From NCBI RefSeq assembly GCF_003946025.1, contig NZ_RHNR01000025.1:1-38956 (forward strand): DNA of 38,956 bases, in the 5' to 3' direction. This DNA is from Lacticaseibacillus songhuajiangensis. GTDB lineage: Bacteria > Bacillota > Bacilli > Lactobacillales > Lactobacillaceae. Shown here in pieces: positions 26,388 to 34,880 of this stretch; positions within the stretch are counted from its first letter, which is position 1, and every line of letters begins with the position of its first letter. The notes under the pieces were generated by a model, which had not been told where the DNA came from, did not search any database, and was given only the letters and a program-made list of their open reading frames with translations. The translations under genes and the position numbers were made by a program.

Positions 26388-26437
26388 AAAGAGCAACACC
26401 ACTCTAGAATTTTCCTAGAGGGTGTTGCTCTTTTTGT
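26388..26437. terminator. Bidirectional terminator degV / pepN
   Basis: AAAAGAGCAACACC.CTCTAG pairs with CTAGAG.GGTGTTGCTCTTTT; T runs lie on both strands. Confidence 0.95.
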
Positions 26438-26447
26438 GTGGCTTGTT

Positions 26448-28982
26448 TTACTTCACTTCTTCAGCAACTGCCGCGTTCACCGCAGCCTGTTCAGCTTCAA
26501 CCAGTTCAACCCGGCTGGTGATGACCTTGGTGTCCATCGTGATTTCACGACCCAGACCAGGTACGTTCACCTTTGGTTCGAAGAAAGCCTTGAACTCTGC
26601 CAAACGGTCGGCTGTCCGGAAGACGCTGGCGACAACGGTGATGTAGGTGGTGAATTCCATGTCGCCACCAACTGTGTCTTCAAGCCACTGCCAGTCATTG
26701 CGGATCCAGTCCCAAGCCGCCTGTTCCCCTGCACTGTTGGCGAGAACACCACGGAACCAAGCACGCAGGTCCTGCGGTTTGATCGTGTCGGCATCTTCAA
26801 ACTTCTTGATGAGTTCAGCAATGAGTGCCGGATCCTTGGTGCCGGTCAGCGCAGCGGCGATGTCAGCCTTGAAGCTGGCGTCGGCCGTCTGCTTAGATTC
26901 AGCGAGCAGCTTGTTAAAGAGTTCGGCGCTACCGTAGTTAACCACTTCGTTCTTCAGCACGAAAACACGCACGTCTGCAGGCAAGCTGCCTAATTTGTCA
27001 GCATTTTGCGTAAAGAGCTGGTGAGCCTGCGCTTCGGCATCCGTGTTCTTAGCGTACAGGGCGGCACTCAGCACGTATGGCCGGGTGAGCTGGTCATCAC
27101 CAGATTCACCGGCTTGTGGCTGCCAGCCGAGGCGGGCAACATTAGCTGCACTCAACTGGTTAGCGAGCTGCTGCAAGTTCTTCTCGGATTCAGTGTCCGG
27201 CGTTGTGAACTTTTTGAGCTTACCAATAATCACGTAGAGCGCGTCATTCACAACGGCGGCCTTGCTGTCGGCAAACTTCTTCAGCAGTGGCACGATGCTT
27301 GCGTAAGAAATCTGGCGCCCTTCAGCGAGCAAGCGCAGGTCCTGCAGCAACTGCAACTGATCGATGTGGTTCAGCTCATCCGTGTGCGCCAAAATGTCGT
27401 CGAGCAGCTGCTGGTCGTAGCGGACGATGAAGTGCGAGTTGTTACCAACGTTCAGGCGGAATGGCTTGCCGTTCTCGCTACGCAACTGGGCGTAATCGCC
27501 AAGCACGACGGTCTTGTCCTTCATAATCTGCGGGGTCTGCGCGTAGTTGCCGGCCAGCGGAATCTGCCACTGATGGTCCTTGTCGACACCATCGCCGATG
27601 AAGAACTGCTTCTGACTGAGCGTGAGCTTGCCGTCTTTAACCGCTGCGGTCACAACTGGGTAACCCGGCTGTTCAAGCCAAGAGTTCATAATGGCACCGA
27701 CGTCAATGCCGGATGCATCGCCAAGTGCTTCCCAGAGGTCATCCCCAGTGGCGTTACCGTACTTGTGGGCGGCAAAGTAATTCTTGAGCCCAGCACGCAG
27801 CGCGTCGGTCCCAACCAAGGCGCGAGCCATGACGAGCATGCGGGCACCCTTGGCGTAGACAATGGCACTGTCAAAAATCGAGTCGATTTCGGCTGGGTTC
27901 TCGACCTGCACGTGTACGGACTGCACACCATCGGTGGCGTCACGCTGCAGGGCAGCTGGTGCTTCGGAAGTCTGGAAGACTTCCCAAATGTTCATGTCGG
28001 GTTCGATGGCGTCGATAGCGACGTATTCCATCATGTTGGCAAAACTTTCGTTGAGCCAGAGGTTGTCCCACCACTTCATGGTGACCAGGTCCCCAAACCA
28101 CTGGTGAGCCAGTTCGTGGGCAATGACGGTAGCCACGCGCTGCTTCATTTCCAAAGCGGTGTTGTCAGGATCGAGCAGCAGGTAGGCTTCACGGTAGGTA
28201 ACCAGTCCCCAGTTCTCCATGGCCCCGGCAGAAAAGTCAGGCAGAGCGAGCTGCCAAGAATGTGGCAGTGGGTATGGTGTCTGGTAGAAGTCTTCGTAGA
28301 ATTCAATGGAGCGCTTGGCAATATCCAAAGCGAAGTCCAACTCGTTGGCCTTGTGCGCCTTGGTGCCAAAGACACCAATCTTCACGCCACTCTTGGTCGT
28401 GGTCTCCTTGCCCTGGAGTTCACCAAAGGCGAAGGCAACCAGGTAAGTGGACATGCGCACGGTCGTGTCGAAGTAGTGGACGCCATTTTCAACGCGCGTT
28501 TCTGGCATGTTGGCGAGCACGGTTTCGCCTTCGTGCTCATCGAACTTGAGTGCCAAGTCAAAAGTAGCCTTGGCTTCAGGTTCGTCCACACATGGGAAGG
28601 CCTGACGGGCGGCAGTCGTTTCAAATTGCGTCCCGATAATCTGCTTCTTTTGACCATCAACTTCGTAATAGGAAGGGTAAATGCCCATCATGCTGTCGGT
28701 CAGTGGTGCGCTGTAAGCAATGTTCAGCGTCGTCTTACCTGTAGCTGGCAAGGTGATGCGGATTGCTTCGGCGGCGTTATCAACCGCGTAGGCCACATCC
28801 TTACCATCAGCTTGGACGGAGGCAATCTGCATGTACTTCTGGTGCACGGCGATTTCGGTAGTCTTGGCGAGGCCGCTGACCTGCACCGTCCCCTTGATCT
28901 GCTTGCTGGCCCGGTTGATGTCGATGAAAACATCGTAATGCTCCGGCTGGAATAAATTATAGAAATGTGTTAGTTCAGTCAT
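26448..28982 (-). CDS. pepN: Aminopeptidase N (lysyl aminopeptidase)
   Basis: An 844-residue M1-family zinc metallopeptidase, the usual length of PepN in lactic acid bacteria. GAMENWG (253-259) is the exopeptidase substrate motif. HELAHQWFGD (289-298), with Glu312 in WLNESFA, gives the HExxH-x18-E zinc site. It releases N-terminal residues from peptides in the cytoplasm during casein or peptide use; no signal peptide is present. GGAGG precedes ATG 28982. A TATAAT lies at 29014-29019 (minus) with a weak -35. Confidence 0.97.
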   Translation of the reverse strand: MTELTHFYNLFQPEHYDVFIDINRASKQIKGTVQVSGLAKTTEIAVHQKYMQIASVQADGKDVAYAVDNAAEAIRITLPATGKTTLNIAYSAPLTDSMMGIYPSYYEVDGQKKQIIGTQFETTAARQAFPCVDEPEAKATFDLALKFDEHEGETVLANMPETRVENGVHYFDTTVRMSTYLVAFAFGELQGKETTTKSGVKIGVFGTKAHKANELDFALDIAKRSIEFYEDFYQTPYPLPHSWQLALPDFSAGAMENWGLVTYREAYLLLDPDNTALEMKQRVATVIAHELAHQWFGDLVTMKWWDNLWLNESFANMMEYVAIDAIEPDMNIWEVFQTSEAPAALQRDATDGVQSVHVQVENPAEIDSIFDSAIVYAKGARMLVMARALVGTDALRAGLKNYFAAHKYGNATGDDLWEALGDASGIDVGAIMNSWLEQPGYPVVTAAVKDGKLTLSQKQFFIGDGVDKDHQWQIPLAGNYAQTPQIMKDKTVVLGDYAQLRSENGKPFRLNVGNNSHFIVRYDQQLLDDILAHTDELNHIDQLQLLQDLRLLAEGRQISYASIVPLLKKFADSKAAVVNDALYVIIGKLKKFTTPDTESEKNLQQLANQLSAANVARLGWQPQAGESGDDQLTRPYVLSAALYAKNTDAEAQAHQLFTQNADKLGSLPADVRVFVLKNEVVNYGSAELFNKLLAESKQTADASFKADIAAALTGTKDPALIAELIKKFEDADTIKPQDLRAWFRGVLANSAGEQAAWDWIRNDWQWLEDTVGGDMEFTTYITVVASVFRTADRLAEFKAFFEPKVNVPGLGREITMDTKVITSRVELVEAEQAAVNAAVAEEVK

Positions 28983-29097
28983 CCTTTACCCTCCAAATTA
29001 TTATGATAGTTTCATTATACGTCTTGACCGCCAGATTGGATACGCGCAGCGTGCAAAATGCGGTGGGTGTCCGCCTCTTGAAAATTTCCCGGGAAAT

Positions 29098-29131
29098 AAA
29101 AAAGAAGATGACCCAATTGGGTCATCTTCCT
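29098..29131 (-). terminator. Terminator of the AKR operon
   Basis: GAAGATGACCC/GGGTCATCTTC perfect palindrome followed on the minus strand by TTTTTT. Confidence 0.93.
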
Positions 29132-29142
29132 GCGCGCTGCGA

Positions 29143-30009
29143 TTAATCTTTCTTCCCGCTATATACAGGGAAGGCTTTGTCCTTCCCGTAATCCGCGAAC
29201 TTAATTGCACTCAGTGTGGTCATGTCCGCAGCGTTAATCGCAAAATCCAGCTGCGCGTTATCCCGCATGTGTTCCGGATTACCCGACTTCGGCAGTGGCA
29301 ACAAGCCCTTCTGCAGGCAGAACTTAATCGCCAGTTGCGCCACGGAGACGCCGTACTTGTCAGCGAGTGTGCGCATCTGCGCGTTGCCGAGCATTGCGCC
29401 GTGGGCTACTGGTGAGTAAGCTTCGGTCAGAATCCCGTGCGCTTGGTTGAACGCAATCAGTTCATTCGGCATGTTGCCAATGTGCGCGAGCACCTGGTTG
29501 ACCTGCGGTTGAACGTGGCCGTTATCTAGGATGTTCTGCAAATCAACCTGCTCGAAGTTAGACACCCCAATTGCGCGCAACTTGCCGGCGGTGTAAGCAT
29601 CTTCAAGCGCCCGCCAAGCGGCTAGGTTGCCGGCAAAATAGTGGTCCCCATCACGGAAGTTCGCCCACGGTTCAGGACTGTGAATGATCATCATATCGAT
29701 GTAATCAAGGCCCATCTTCTGCAGCGACTCATCAATGGCCGCCGCGGCTTCCGCATAGTCTTTGTGCTCAGCAGCCAGCTTCGTGGTCACAAATAGGTCC
29801 GCGCGGTCAACGCCGCTCTTGCGGACGCCGCGGCCAACACCGGCTTCGTTGCCGTACGCCTGCGCAGTGTCAATGTGCCGGTAGCCATCGGCAATCGCCT
29901 GGGCAACGACATCTTCAACCGCGTCGTCATCAATCAGCCAGGTGCCCAGCCCCAACTCGGGAATCTTGACGCCATTTTGCAAAGTGTAAGTTTCGTCGTG
30001 AATCGTCAT
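29143..30009 (-). CDS. Aldo/keto reductase (2,5-diketogluconate-reductase-like)
   Basis: A 288-residue NADPH-dependent reductase, last gene of the MerR operon. Signatures: GVKIPELGLGTWLIDDD, GYRHIDTAQAYGNEAGVG (Asp and Tyr of the tetrad), LFVTTKL (Lys), YIDMMIIHSPEPW (His), and the C-terminal PKSGNPEHMRDN coenzyme segment. It probably reduces reactive aldehydes or ketones. It starts 1 nt after the CMD-family gene ends, with GAGGAAG before ATG 30009. Confidence 0.93.
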   Translation of the reverse strand: MTIHDETYTLQNGVKIPELGLGTWLIDDDAVEDVVAQAIADGYRHIDTAQAYGNEAGVGRGVRKSGVDRADLFVTTKLAAEHKDYAEAAAAIDESLQKMGLDYIDMMIIHSPEPWANFRDGDHYFAGNLAAWRALEDAYTAGKLRAIGVSNFEQVDLQNILDNGHVQPQVNQVLAHIGNMPNELIAFNQAHGILTEAYSPVAHGAMLGNAQMRTLADKYGVSVAQLAIKFCLQKGLLPLPKSGNPEHMRDNAQLDFAINAADMTTLSAIKFADYGKDKAFPVYSGKKD

Positions 30010-30010
30010 C

Positions 30011-30334
30011 TTAGTCTTCCTCTCCGTAAATCTCTTTAACTAGTGCAAAAGCACTCCATGCCTTTGGCCAGCCCGCGTAGAATGCCAGGTGGGTCACCAG
30101 CGCCACCATTTCCTGCTTAGTGACGCCGTTGGTCTTGGCAATTCCCATGTGCGCCTTGAGCTGCGGGAACAAGCCCTGCGCCATCAGTGCACTAACGGTA
30201 ATCATGCTGCGGTCACGCAACGATAATTCGTCCTCTTTCGCCCACACTTGTCCGAACAACACATCGTCGTTCAGTGCCGCAAACTGCGGTGCCAAATCGC
30301 CCAACTGATCACGTCCTGCTGTCTGTTTCTTCAT
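30011..30334 (-). CDS. Carboxymuconolactone decarboxylase-family protein
   Basis: A 107-residue all-helical protein of the CMD/AhpD-like family: LGDLAPQFAALNDDVLFGQV, SLRDRSMITVSALMAQGLFP and NGVTKQEMVALVTHLAFYAG, WPKAWSAF. There is no CxxC, so it is the gamma-CMD-like type and not an AhpD disulfide reductase. ATG overlaps the cupin stop by 1 nt. In this operon it likely assists detoxification with the cupin and aldo/keto reductase (inference). Confidence 0.92.
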   Translation of the reverse strand: MKKQTAGRDQLGDLAPQFAALNDDVLFGQVWAKEDELSLRDRSMITVSALMAQGLFPQLKAHMGIAKTNGVTKQEMVALVTHLAFYAGWPKAWSAFALVKEIYGEED

Positions 30335-30738
30335 TATTTTGCCTCCACTGCTGCGTACTGCTGATCACTCACAGGTTCCAACCATTCTGGTGTCCCTGCG
30401 GTAATCGCGATGTGACTAAAGGCACTGTCCTTTGTGGCACCATGCCAGTGCTTAACGCCATCATGGGTGACCACCACATCGCCGAGCGTTAACTTGCGTG
30501 CAGGTTGACCTTCCTCTTGGTACCAGCCTTCGCCGCCAGTCACAATCAGAATCTGGTAGCCATCGTGGTGAATGTGCCAGTTATTCCGGCAACCCGGTTC
30601 AAAAGTCACTTCACCGACCCCCACGTTCACCGCTGGGTCAGCTACCAGCCCGCGTAAGTAACTATTGCCCGTGAAATATTGGGCGTAAGCCGTGTTTGCG
30701 GGACCGCGTTCGTACAATTTCGATGTTTGTTCAGTCAT
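30334..30738 (-). CDS. Cupin-domain protein
   Basis: A 134-residue single beta-barrel cupin. Motif 1 is WHIHHDGYQILIVTGGEGWY with three His and a downstream Gln, and motif 2 is PGVKHWHG-like (VTHDGVKHWHGA), so a metal site is expected. ATG 30738 is chosen as GGAGGACAAGAATA precedes it and it overlaps the end of the MerR gene. Together with the CMD protein it forms a common lactobacillal stress cassette. Confidence 0.9.
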   Translation of the reverse strand: MTEQTSKLYERGPANTAYAQYFTGNSYLRGLVADPAVNVGVGEVTFEPGCRNNWHIHHDGYQILIVTGGEGWYQEEGQPARKLTLGDVVVTHDGVKHWHGATKDSAFSHIAITAGTPEWLEPVSDQQYAAVEAK

Positions 30739-31168
30739 TATTCTTGTCCTCCAATTCAAGTCGGTGTAAATATTCTTCAAAGCTTTCATCCGCGGCGATG
30801 GTGCTGTCGACCTTGCCCTGATACCAGTCCACCTTGTGGCTCAGCACGGCCAAGTTGTTCTGAAGCGCGCGGATTTGGGCCTGCGCCTCGCTGCGAACGT
30901 CACGCAAAAGTGCGAGGCGTTCCGGAATGGTGGCGTCCCCTTGTGCACGCAAACGCACGTATGTCTTGAGTTGCGCCATGCTCATGCCGGTGCCCTTCAG
31001 GTGCAAAATGAAAATCAACCAGCGCACATCCGCTTCCGTGTAATAGCGCTGCCCGTTGTCATCGCGTTGCGGCAAGAGCAGGCCTTCCTGCTCGTAGTAA
31101 CGCAATGTGTAGGTACTGAGTCCCACTTTGGCCGCGAACTCGCCAATTCGGTACTGTTTTTCTGCCAT
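30731..31168 (-). CDS. MerR-family transcriptional regulator
   Basis: A 145-residue MerR regulator: YRIGEFAAKVGLSTYTLRYY, EQEGLLLPQRDDNG, RYYTEADVRWLIFI, then a dimerisation coiled coil. It has no metal-binding Cys, so it belongs to the aldehyde or electrophile-sensing group (AdhR/NmlR-like) rather than the metal sensors. ATG 31168 follows GAGGAGG. It is first gene of the MerR-cupin-CMD-AKR operon and probably autoregulates it. Confidence 0.92.
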   Translation of the reverse strand: MAEKQYRIGEFAAKVGLSTYTLRYYEQEGLLLPQRDDNGQRYYTEADVRWLIFILHLKGTGMSMAQLKTYVRLRAQGDATIPERLALLRDVRSEAQAQIRALQNNLAVLSHKVDWYQGKVDSTIAADESFEEYLHRLELEDKNND

Positions 31169-31198
31169 TCGTTCAACCTCCTCGCACTTGATGCACTC

Positions 31199-31229
31199 AG
31201 TGTATGCCTTCGAGTGCACTGTAAGGCAA
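31199..31229 (-). promoter_or_regulatory. MerR-type promoter with 19-bp spacer and operator dyad
   Basis: On the minus strand TTGCCT (31224-31229), a 19-nt spacer and TACACT (31199-31204). A dyad TGCCTT/AAGGCA (31205-31228) lies in the spacer, the canonical geometry for MerR activation by DNA untwisting. Confidence 0.8.
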
Positions 31230-31252
31230 GGGCTTTTTGCAACAAAATGCGC

Positions 31253-31284
31253 AAAAAAACACTGACCATTTTGGCCAGTGTTTT
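31253..31284 (-). terminator. Terminator of the ABC importer operon
   Basis: AAAACACTG.CCA/TGGCCAGTGTTTT stem with a T run on the minus strand, right after the stop of the 31289-32812 gene. Confidence 0.9.
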
Positions 31285-31288
31285 GGCG

Positions 31289-32812
31289 TTACTTCTTAAT
31301 CAATCCTTGCTGCACCAAGAAGCGGTGCGCCACGGTGCTGGCCTTCTCGTGCTTGACCGTCACCTCGTAGTTCAGTTCCTGCATCTGCTTAGTCGTGACC
31401 TTGCCGCGCAGGCGCTTCAAGCTACGCACAATGCCGGGGTGCTTCTTGGCGAAGTCGTTCCGCATGAGCGGTGCGCCCTGGTATGGCGGGAAGAAATTGG
31501 CATCATCACGCAGAACCACCAGCTTATACTCCCGAATCTGCGGATCGGTTGTGTAAGCATCCGTGACGTCCACATGGCCCTTAGCCAGCGCCTCATAGCG
31601 TAGCGCCGGCTCCATGGTACGTACGGAACTAAAGTTCAGCCCGTACGCCTTTTGCAAGCCCGGATAGCCGTCCGCCTGCTGATAAAAGTCGGGATCAAAC
31701 GCGGCCTTCAGTTGCGGTACCCGCTTCAAATCAGACAAAGTCTTCAGCTTGTACTTACGCGCCGTGTCCGCCCGCACCGTCAGCGCGTAGCCGTTCTGGT
31801 AAGCCATTGGTGGCAGGTAGCTGAGCTGGTACTGCTGACTAAGCAGCTTCTGCGCGTGTGTGTACGCCGTTTGCGGATTGTGCGGCACCGTACCGCCATT
31901 TCTCACCAGCGATTGCAGTACTGTGCCAGTGAATTCGGGGTAGATGTCAATTTTGCCGCTACGCAAACCCTTAAATAGGAAACTCGTCCCCCCGAAGTTG
32001 GCTTTAACCTGCACGTGCACGTTCGGGTTATCCTGCTCAATCAAGTCTTTGTACATATTAATGAGCAGCTCCGGCTCGCCACCCATCTTACCGGCAACCG
32101 TCACCGTCTCCTGGCGACTGGACTGCCAAGCATTGTAGCCGTAAATGCCGCCGCCCAGCAACAACACCACCGCGGCACCGGTGAGCAACCGGCGTGGTGA
32201 AACAGTCGACAGCACCTTGACCAGCGCGCTGGTAATCAGCGCCAGCACGGCTGCGAGCACCGCCCCGACAATGAGCGCGTTGTTGTTGTTCGTCTGAATC
32301 CCTAACAAAATGTAGGTCCCCAGGCCGCCACCACCAATCAGTGCCGCCAGCGTGGCGGTCCCGATAATCATGACAACCGCGATCCGCAAGCCGGTCAGAA
32401 TCATCGGCATGGCCAGCGGCAACTGCACCTTAAGCAACTTAAACCGCCGCGACAGACCAAACGCATCCGCCGCCTCATCGAGAAGCGGGTCGATGTTCGT
32501 CAGGCCTGCGTACGCATTGGAGAACACCGGCATGATGGCGTACAGCACCAGCGCGATAATCGCGGGCACCGTGCCAATACCGACAATCGGAATCAACAGT
32601 CCCAAGATGGCAAGACTGGGAATCGTCTGAATCACGCTGGCGACCTGCAACACAGCCTCCCCGGCCTTGCGGTGGTTAATCAGCGCAATCGCCAGCGGAA
32701 TGGCGATTAGAATGGTGATAATGGTGGCAACTAGCGAAATCGCAATGTGCTGCCAGAGGGCACTGAGAATGTCACTGCCGTTATGTTGAATGTAATTCAG
32801 CAATGAATTCAT
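31289..32812 (-). CDS. ABC importer permease-substrate-binding fusion (OpuC/EgtU type)
   Basis: A 507-residue fusion. Residues about 1-210 are a six-helix BPD permease (IQTIPSLAILGLLIPIVGIG; the EAA loop DEAADAFGLSRRFKLLKVQL). After another membrane helix (about 212-230) comes an extracellular OpuAC-like binding domain (GGEPELLINMYKDLIEQDN ... SFLFKGLRSGKIDIYPEFTG). Such permease-SBP fusions import betaine, carnitine or choline, and some (EgtU) import ergothioneine; sequence alone does not choose. It pairs with the ATPase encoded just upstream, overlapping by 1 nt. Confidence 0.9.
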   Translation of the reverse strand: MNSLLNYIQHNGSDILSALWQHIAISLVATIITILIAIPLAIALINHRKAGEAVLQVASVIQTIPSLAILGLLIPIVGIGTVPAIIALVLYAIMPVFSNAYAGLTNIDPLLDEAADAFGLSRRFKLLKVQLPLAMPMILTGLRIAVVMIIGTATLAALIGGGGLGTYILLGIQTNNNNALIVGAVLAAVLALITSALVKVLSTVSPRRLLTGAAVVLLLGGGIYGYNAWQSSRQETVTVAGKMGGEPELLINMYKDLIEQDNPNVHVQVKANFGGTSFLFKGLRSGKIDIYPEFTGTVLQSLVRNGGTVPHNPQTAYTHAQKLLSQQYQLSYLPPMAYQNGYALTVRADTARKYKLKTLSDLKRVPQLKAAFDPDFYQQADGYPGLQKAYGLNFSSVRTMEPALRYEALAKGHVDVTDAYTTDPQIREYKLVVLRDDANFFPPYQGAPLMRNDFAKKHPGIVRSLKRLRGKVTTKQMQELNYEVTVKHEKASTVAHRFLVQQGLIKK

Positions 32813-33744
32813 TAGCGCACACCCCCATTCAGCGTAGCCATGAAGGCAATCAGGTCAGCTGGTGCCAGTGCCGTTTTGCCACTGGCCACAACGGCATCTG
32901 GCTGGTCCCGTAGCAACGCGGCCCAATCGTAAATCGTGGCTGAAGCTGGCAATACCGTCTCGCCGCCCTGAACTGGACGCCCGAATCCAGCGGCCACGAC
33001 CTGCGTCAGGAAGTGGCGCTGCTTGGCATCATCGTCAAAGAAGGACGCCACGAAGTCATTTGCGGGTTCCGCCAAAATTTCGGTTGGCGTCCCCACCTGC
33101 AACAAGACTCCTTCGTGAATCACCGCTAAACGGTCAGCGAGGCGGAGCGCCTCGCTCATGTCATGGGTCACGAAAATAATCGTGGTGTCCAGTTCCTTGT
33201 GCAGCCGCAAAACCAGGTCCTGCAGCTGCCGGCGCGACAATGGGTCGAGTGCACTAAACGGCTCATCCATCAGCACCATTTTGGGGCTAACGGCCAGTGC
33301 GCGCACAATCCCCACTCGCTGGGCTTCCCCACCGGATAACTCTGAGGGCATGCGGTCCATGAAGATGTCCGGATCAAGGCCAACCTGTTTGAGCAAACTG
33401 CGCACCCGCTCACGGCGTTTTGCTTCCGGCCAGCCCTGCGCGAGCAATTGCACGGCAGCATTCTCGCCCACAGTCATGTTCGGGAACAGCGCCCCCGCTT
33501 GCAGCACGTAGCCGATTTCTTGGCGCAGCTTACGAACGTTCACGCTACTGACGTCCACGCCGTCAATGGCCACCGTTCCGGTCGACGGCGTGTTGAGGCA
33601 GTTGACCATCTTCAGTAGCGTCGTTTTCCCACTACCAGATGGGCCCACGAGCACAAACAACTCGCCGCTCTCCACCTTCATATTCACCGCCTGCAGCGCA
33701 TCGCTACCCGCGTATGTTTTCGTCACGTTCGTAAATTCAATCAT
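32812..33744 (-). CDS. ABC importer ATPase (OpuCA/EgtV type)
   Basis: A 310-residue ATPase of the osmolyte/quaternary-amine uptake family. Walker A GPSGSGKTT is at 34-42, the signature LSGGEAQRVGI, Walker B MVLMDEPFSALDP and switch His (FVTHDM) are intact. The C-terminal about 70 residues form an accessory region that is too short for the usual two CBS domains. ATG 33744 is preferred (GAGGAAG upstream); ATG 33756 is an alternative. Its start is only about 22 nt from the four-unit hairpin array, so any mRNA 5' leader must run through or begin in that array. Confidence 0.93.
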   Translation of the reverse strand: MIEFTNVTKTYAGSDALQAVNMKVESGELFVLVGPSGSGKTTLLKMVNCLNTPSTGTVAIDGVDVSSVNVRKLRQEIGYVLQAGALFPNMTVGENAAVQLLAQGWPEAKRRERVRSLLKQVGLDPDIFMDRMPSELSGGEAQRVGIVRALAVSPKMVLMDEPFSALDPLSRRQLQDLVLRLHKELDTTIIFVTHDMSEALRLADRLAVIHEGVLLQVGTPTEILAEPANDFVASFFDDDAKQRHFLTQVVAAGFGRPVQGGETVLPASATIYDWAALLRDQPDAVVASGKTALAPADLIAFMATLNGGVR

Positions 33745-33766
33745 TGTCTTCCTCATTTGTGGTGCT

Positions 33767-34299
33767 TAGTCGAGCTGCACCGAGCAAGAGTTTCCGGTTA
33801 ACCCGCTTAGCAACAAGGGCCAAAACCGCCCTAATTGCTAAGCACGTTAATCCTCAACTCCTAAACGCTCGGCTCCGCTCTGTTTTCTAGTCGAGCTGCG
33901 TGCCCCAGAAGTCTGCGCTTTACATACTTTGGCATAAGGACATAACCCGACCTTATGCCAAAGTCCGCAAATACTCAACTTCTACCCGGGTCGCTCCGCT
34001 CTGTTCTTTAGTCGAGCTGCGCGACCCAGAAGTCTGCGCTTTGCATGCTTAAGCAAAAGGGGCCAAGACCGCCCCTTTACCTTAAGCCCGCAAATGCTCA
34101 ACTTCTACCCGGGTCGCTCCGCTCTGTTCTTAGTCGAGCTACACCGAGCAAGAGTTCCTCCGGTGTCCATTGCACCAACATCGCTAAAGCGATGGGTGCA
34201 AGTGGCTCCGGTTAACCCGCTTGCCAACAAGGGCAAAGACCGCCCTTATTGGCAAGCACGTTAATCCTCAACTCTTAAACGCTCGGCTCCGCTCTGTAC
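33767..34299. repeat. Tandem array of four structured repeat units (about 121 nt each)
   Basis: Units start with TAGTCGAGCT at 33767, 33888, 34009 and 34131 and end with CTCCGCTCTGT. Unit lengths are 121, 121, 122 and about 169 nt. Each is a nested imperfect hairpin ending in a conserved apical region (AAGG...CCG.CCTT). Units 1 and 4 share outer arms (CCGAGC/GCTCGG); units 2 and 3 share others (AGAAGT/ACTTCT). The innermost stems differ but stay paired: GCTTAGCAA/TTGCTAAGC in unit 1, a 14-bp stem (33926-33939/33951-33964) in unit 2, GCTTAAG/CTTAAGC in unit 3 and GCTTGCCAA/TTGGCAAGC in unit 4. Unit 4 has an extra inserted hairpin (34170-34201). Strand and function are unknown. Confidence 0.85.
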
Positions 34300-34327
34300 A
34301 AAAAGGCCCGACTCTTCGCCGGGCCCC
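34300..34327 (-). terminator. Terminator of the HesB-like gene
   Basis: GGCCCG/CGGGCC hairpin followed on the minus strand by TTTTTG. It separates the HesB-like gene from the hairpin array. Confidence 0.85.
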
Positions 34328-34338
34328 CTCGTCCGTTA

Positions 34339-34734
34339 TTAGCAGGTTGCCCCTGCAATCATGATGCCTTTTTTGAATGCCTCAAGCACATCCGTACCCT
34401 TGGCAATTCGCACCCCGTCGTCGAACCAGTGCGCGTTATCCTTCAGGCGAATCTGGTAGTCGCGGTAGTCAATTGTCAAACCATCTTCCAGAAAGTACAT
34501 GTCGTACTCGGAACTGTACAGGTGCAAGCCGGCATCGTTTTCCAGAACCACATCATAGTCCGGATCGGGCGCATCTAGTTCAATCAGCGTGAAGTTCGAG
34601 CCGATTGTGCACGCACCGCACTGCAAAGAGTAGCGGCCACCGCCGTCATCCGCAATTAATAGTAATGTTTTCTGGTCCAGGTGTTTGTCCCTCATTAATT
34701 GAACAAACGCTGGGCTGACGTTGATTTTTGTCAT
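34339..34734 (-). CDS. Fe-S cluster biosynthesis (HesB-like) family protein
   Basis: A 131-residue protein of the HesB/IscA-like fold as found in lactobacilli: INVSPAFVQLMRDKHLDQKT, LLIADDGGGRYSLQCGACTI and IELDAPDPDYDVVLENDAGL, LHLYSSE. Cys residues occur in QCGAC and near the end (GATC), but the strict C-x-C of A-type carriers is missing, so cluster binding is unproven. It is a single gene with its own terminator. An RBS AGGAGGCGCACA precedes ATG 34734. Confidence 0.82.
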   Translation of the reverse strand: MTKINVSPAFVQLMRDKHLDQKTLLLIADDGGGRYSLQCGACTIGSNFTLIELDAPDPDYDVVLENDAGLHLYSSEYDMYFLEDGLTIDYRDYQIRLKDNAHWFDDGVRIAKGTDVLEAFKKGIMIAGATC

Positions 34735-34880
34735 TGTGCGCCTCCTGGGATAATTTACTTACCTTAGGTCACCATTATGGCACACGTACGTTCGTGTGCA
34801 AAGGAATTTTGCAAAATATTTCCAACCAATACGGCACAATTGTCCGTTATTTTCTGGGCAGTCCACCGCGAACAATTCTA

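Noticed and set aside
27006..28955. A 649-codon open frame on the plus strand opposite pepN
   Set aside because: It is a shadow of pepN's codon usage; the pepN frame has full catalytic motifs and the family length.
33767..34299. CRISPR array
   Set aside because: The repeats are about 121 nt, contiguous with no spacers, and differ by compensatory stem changes; no cas genes are nearby.
33767..34299. Integron attC-like sites
   Set aside because: The imperfect hairpins recall attC, but there are no cassettes between units and no integrase in the window.
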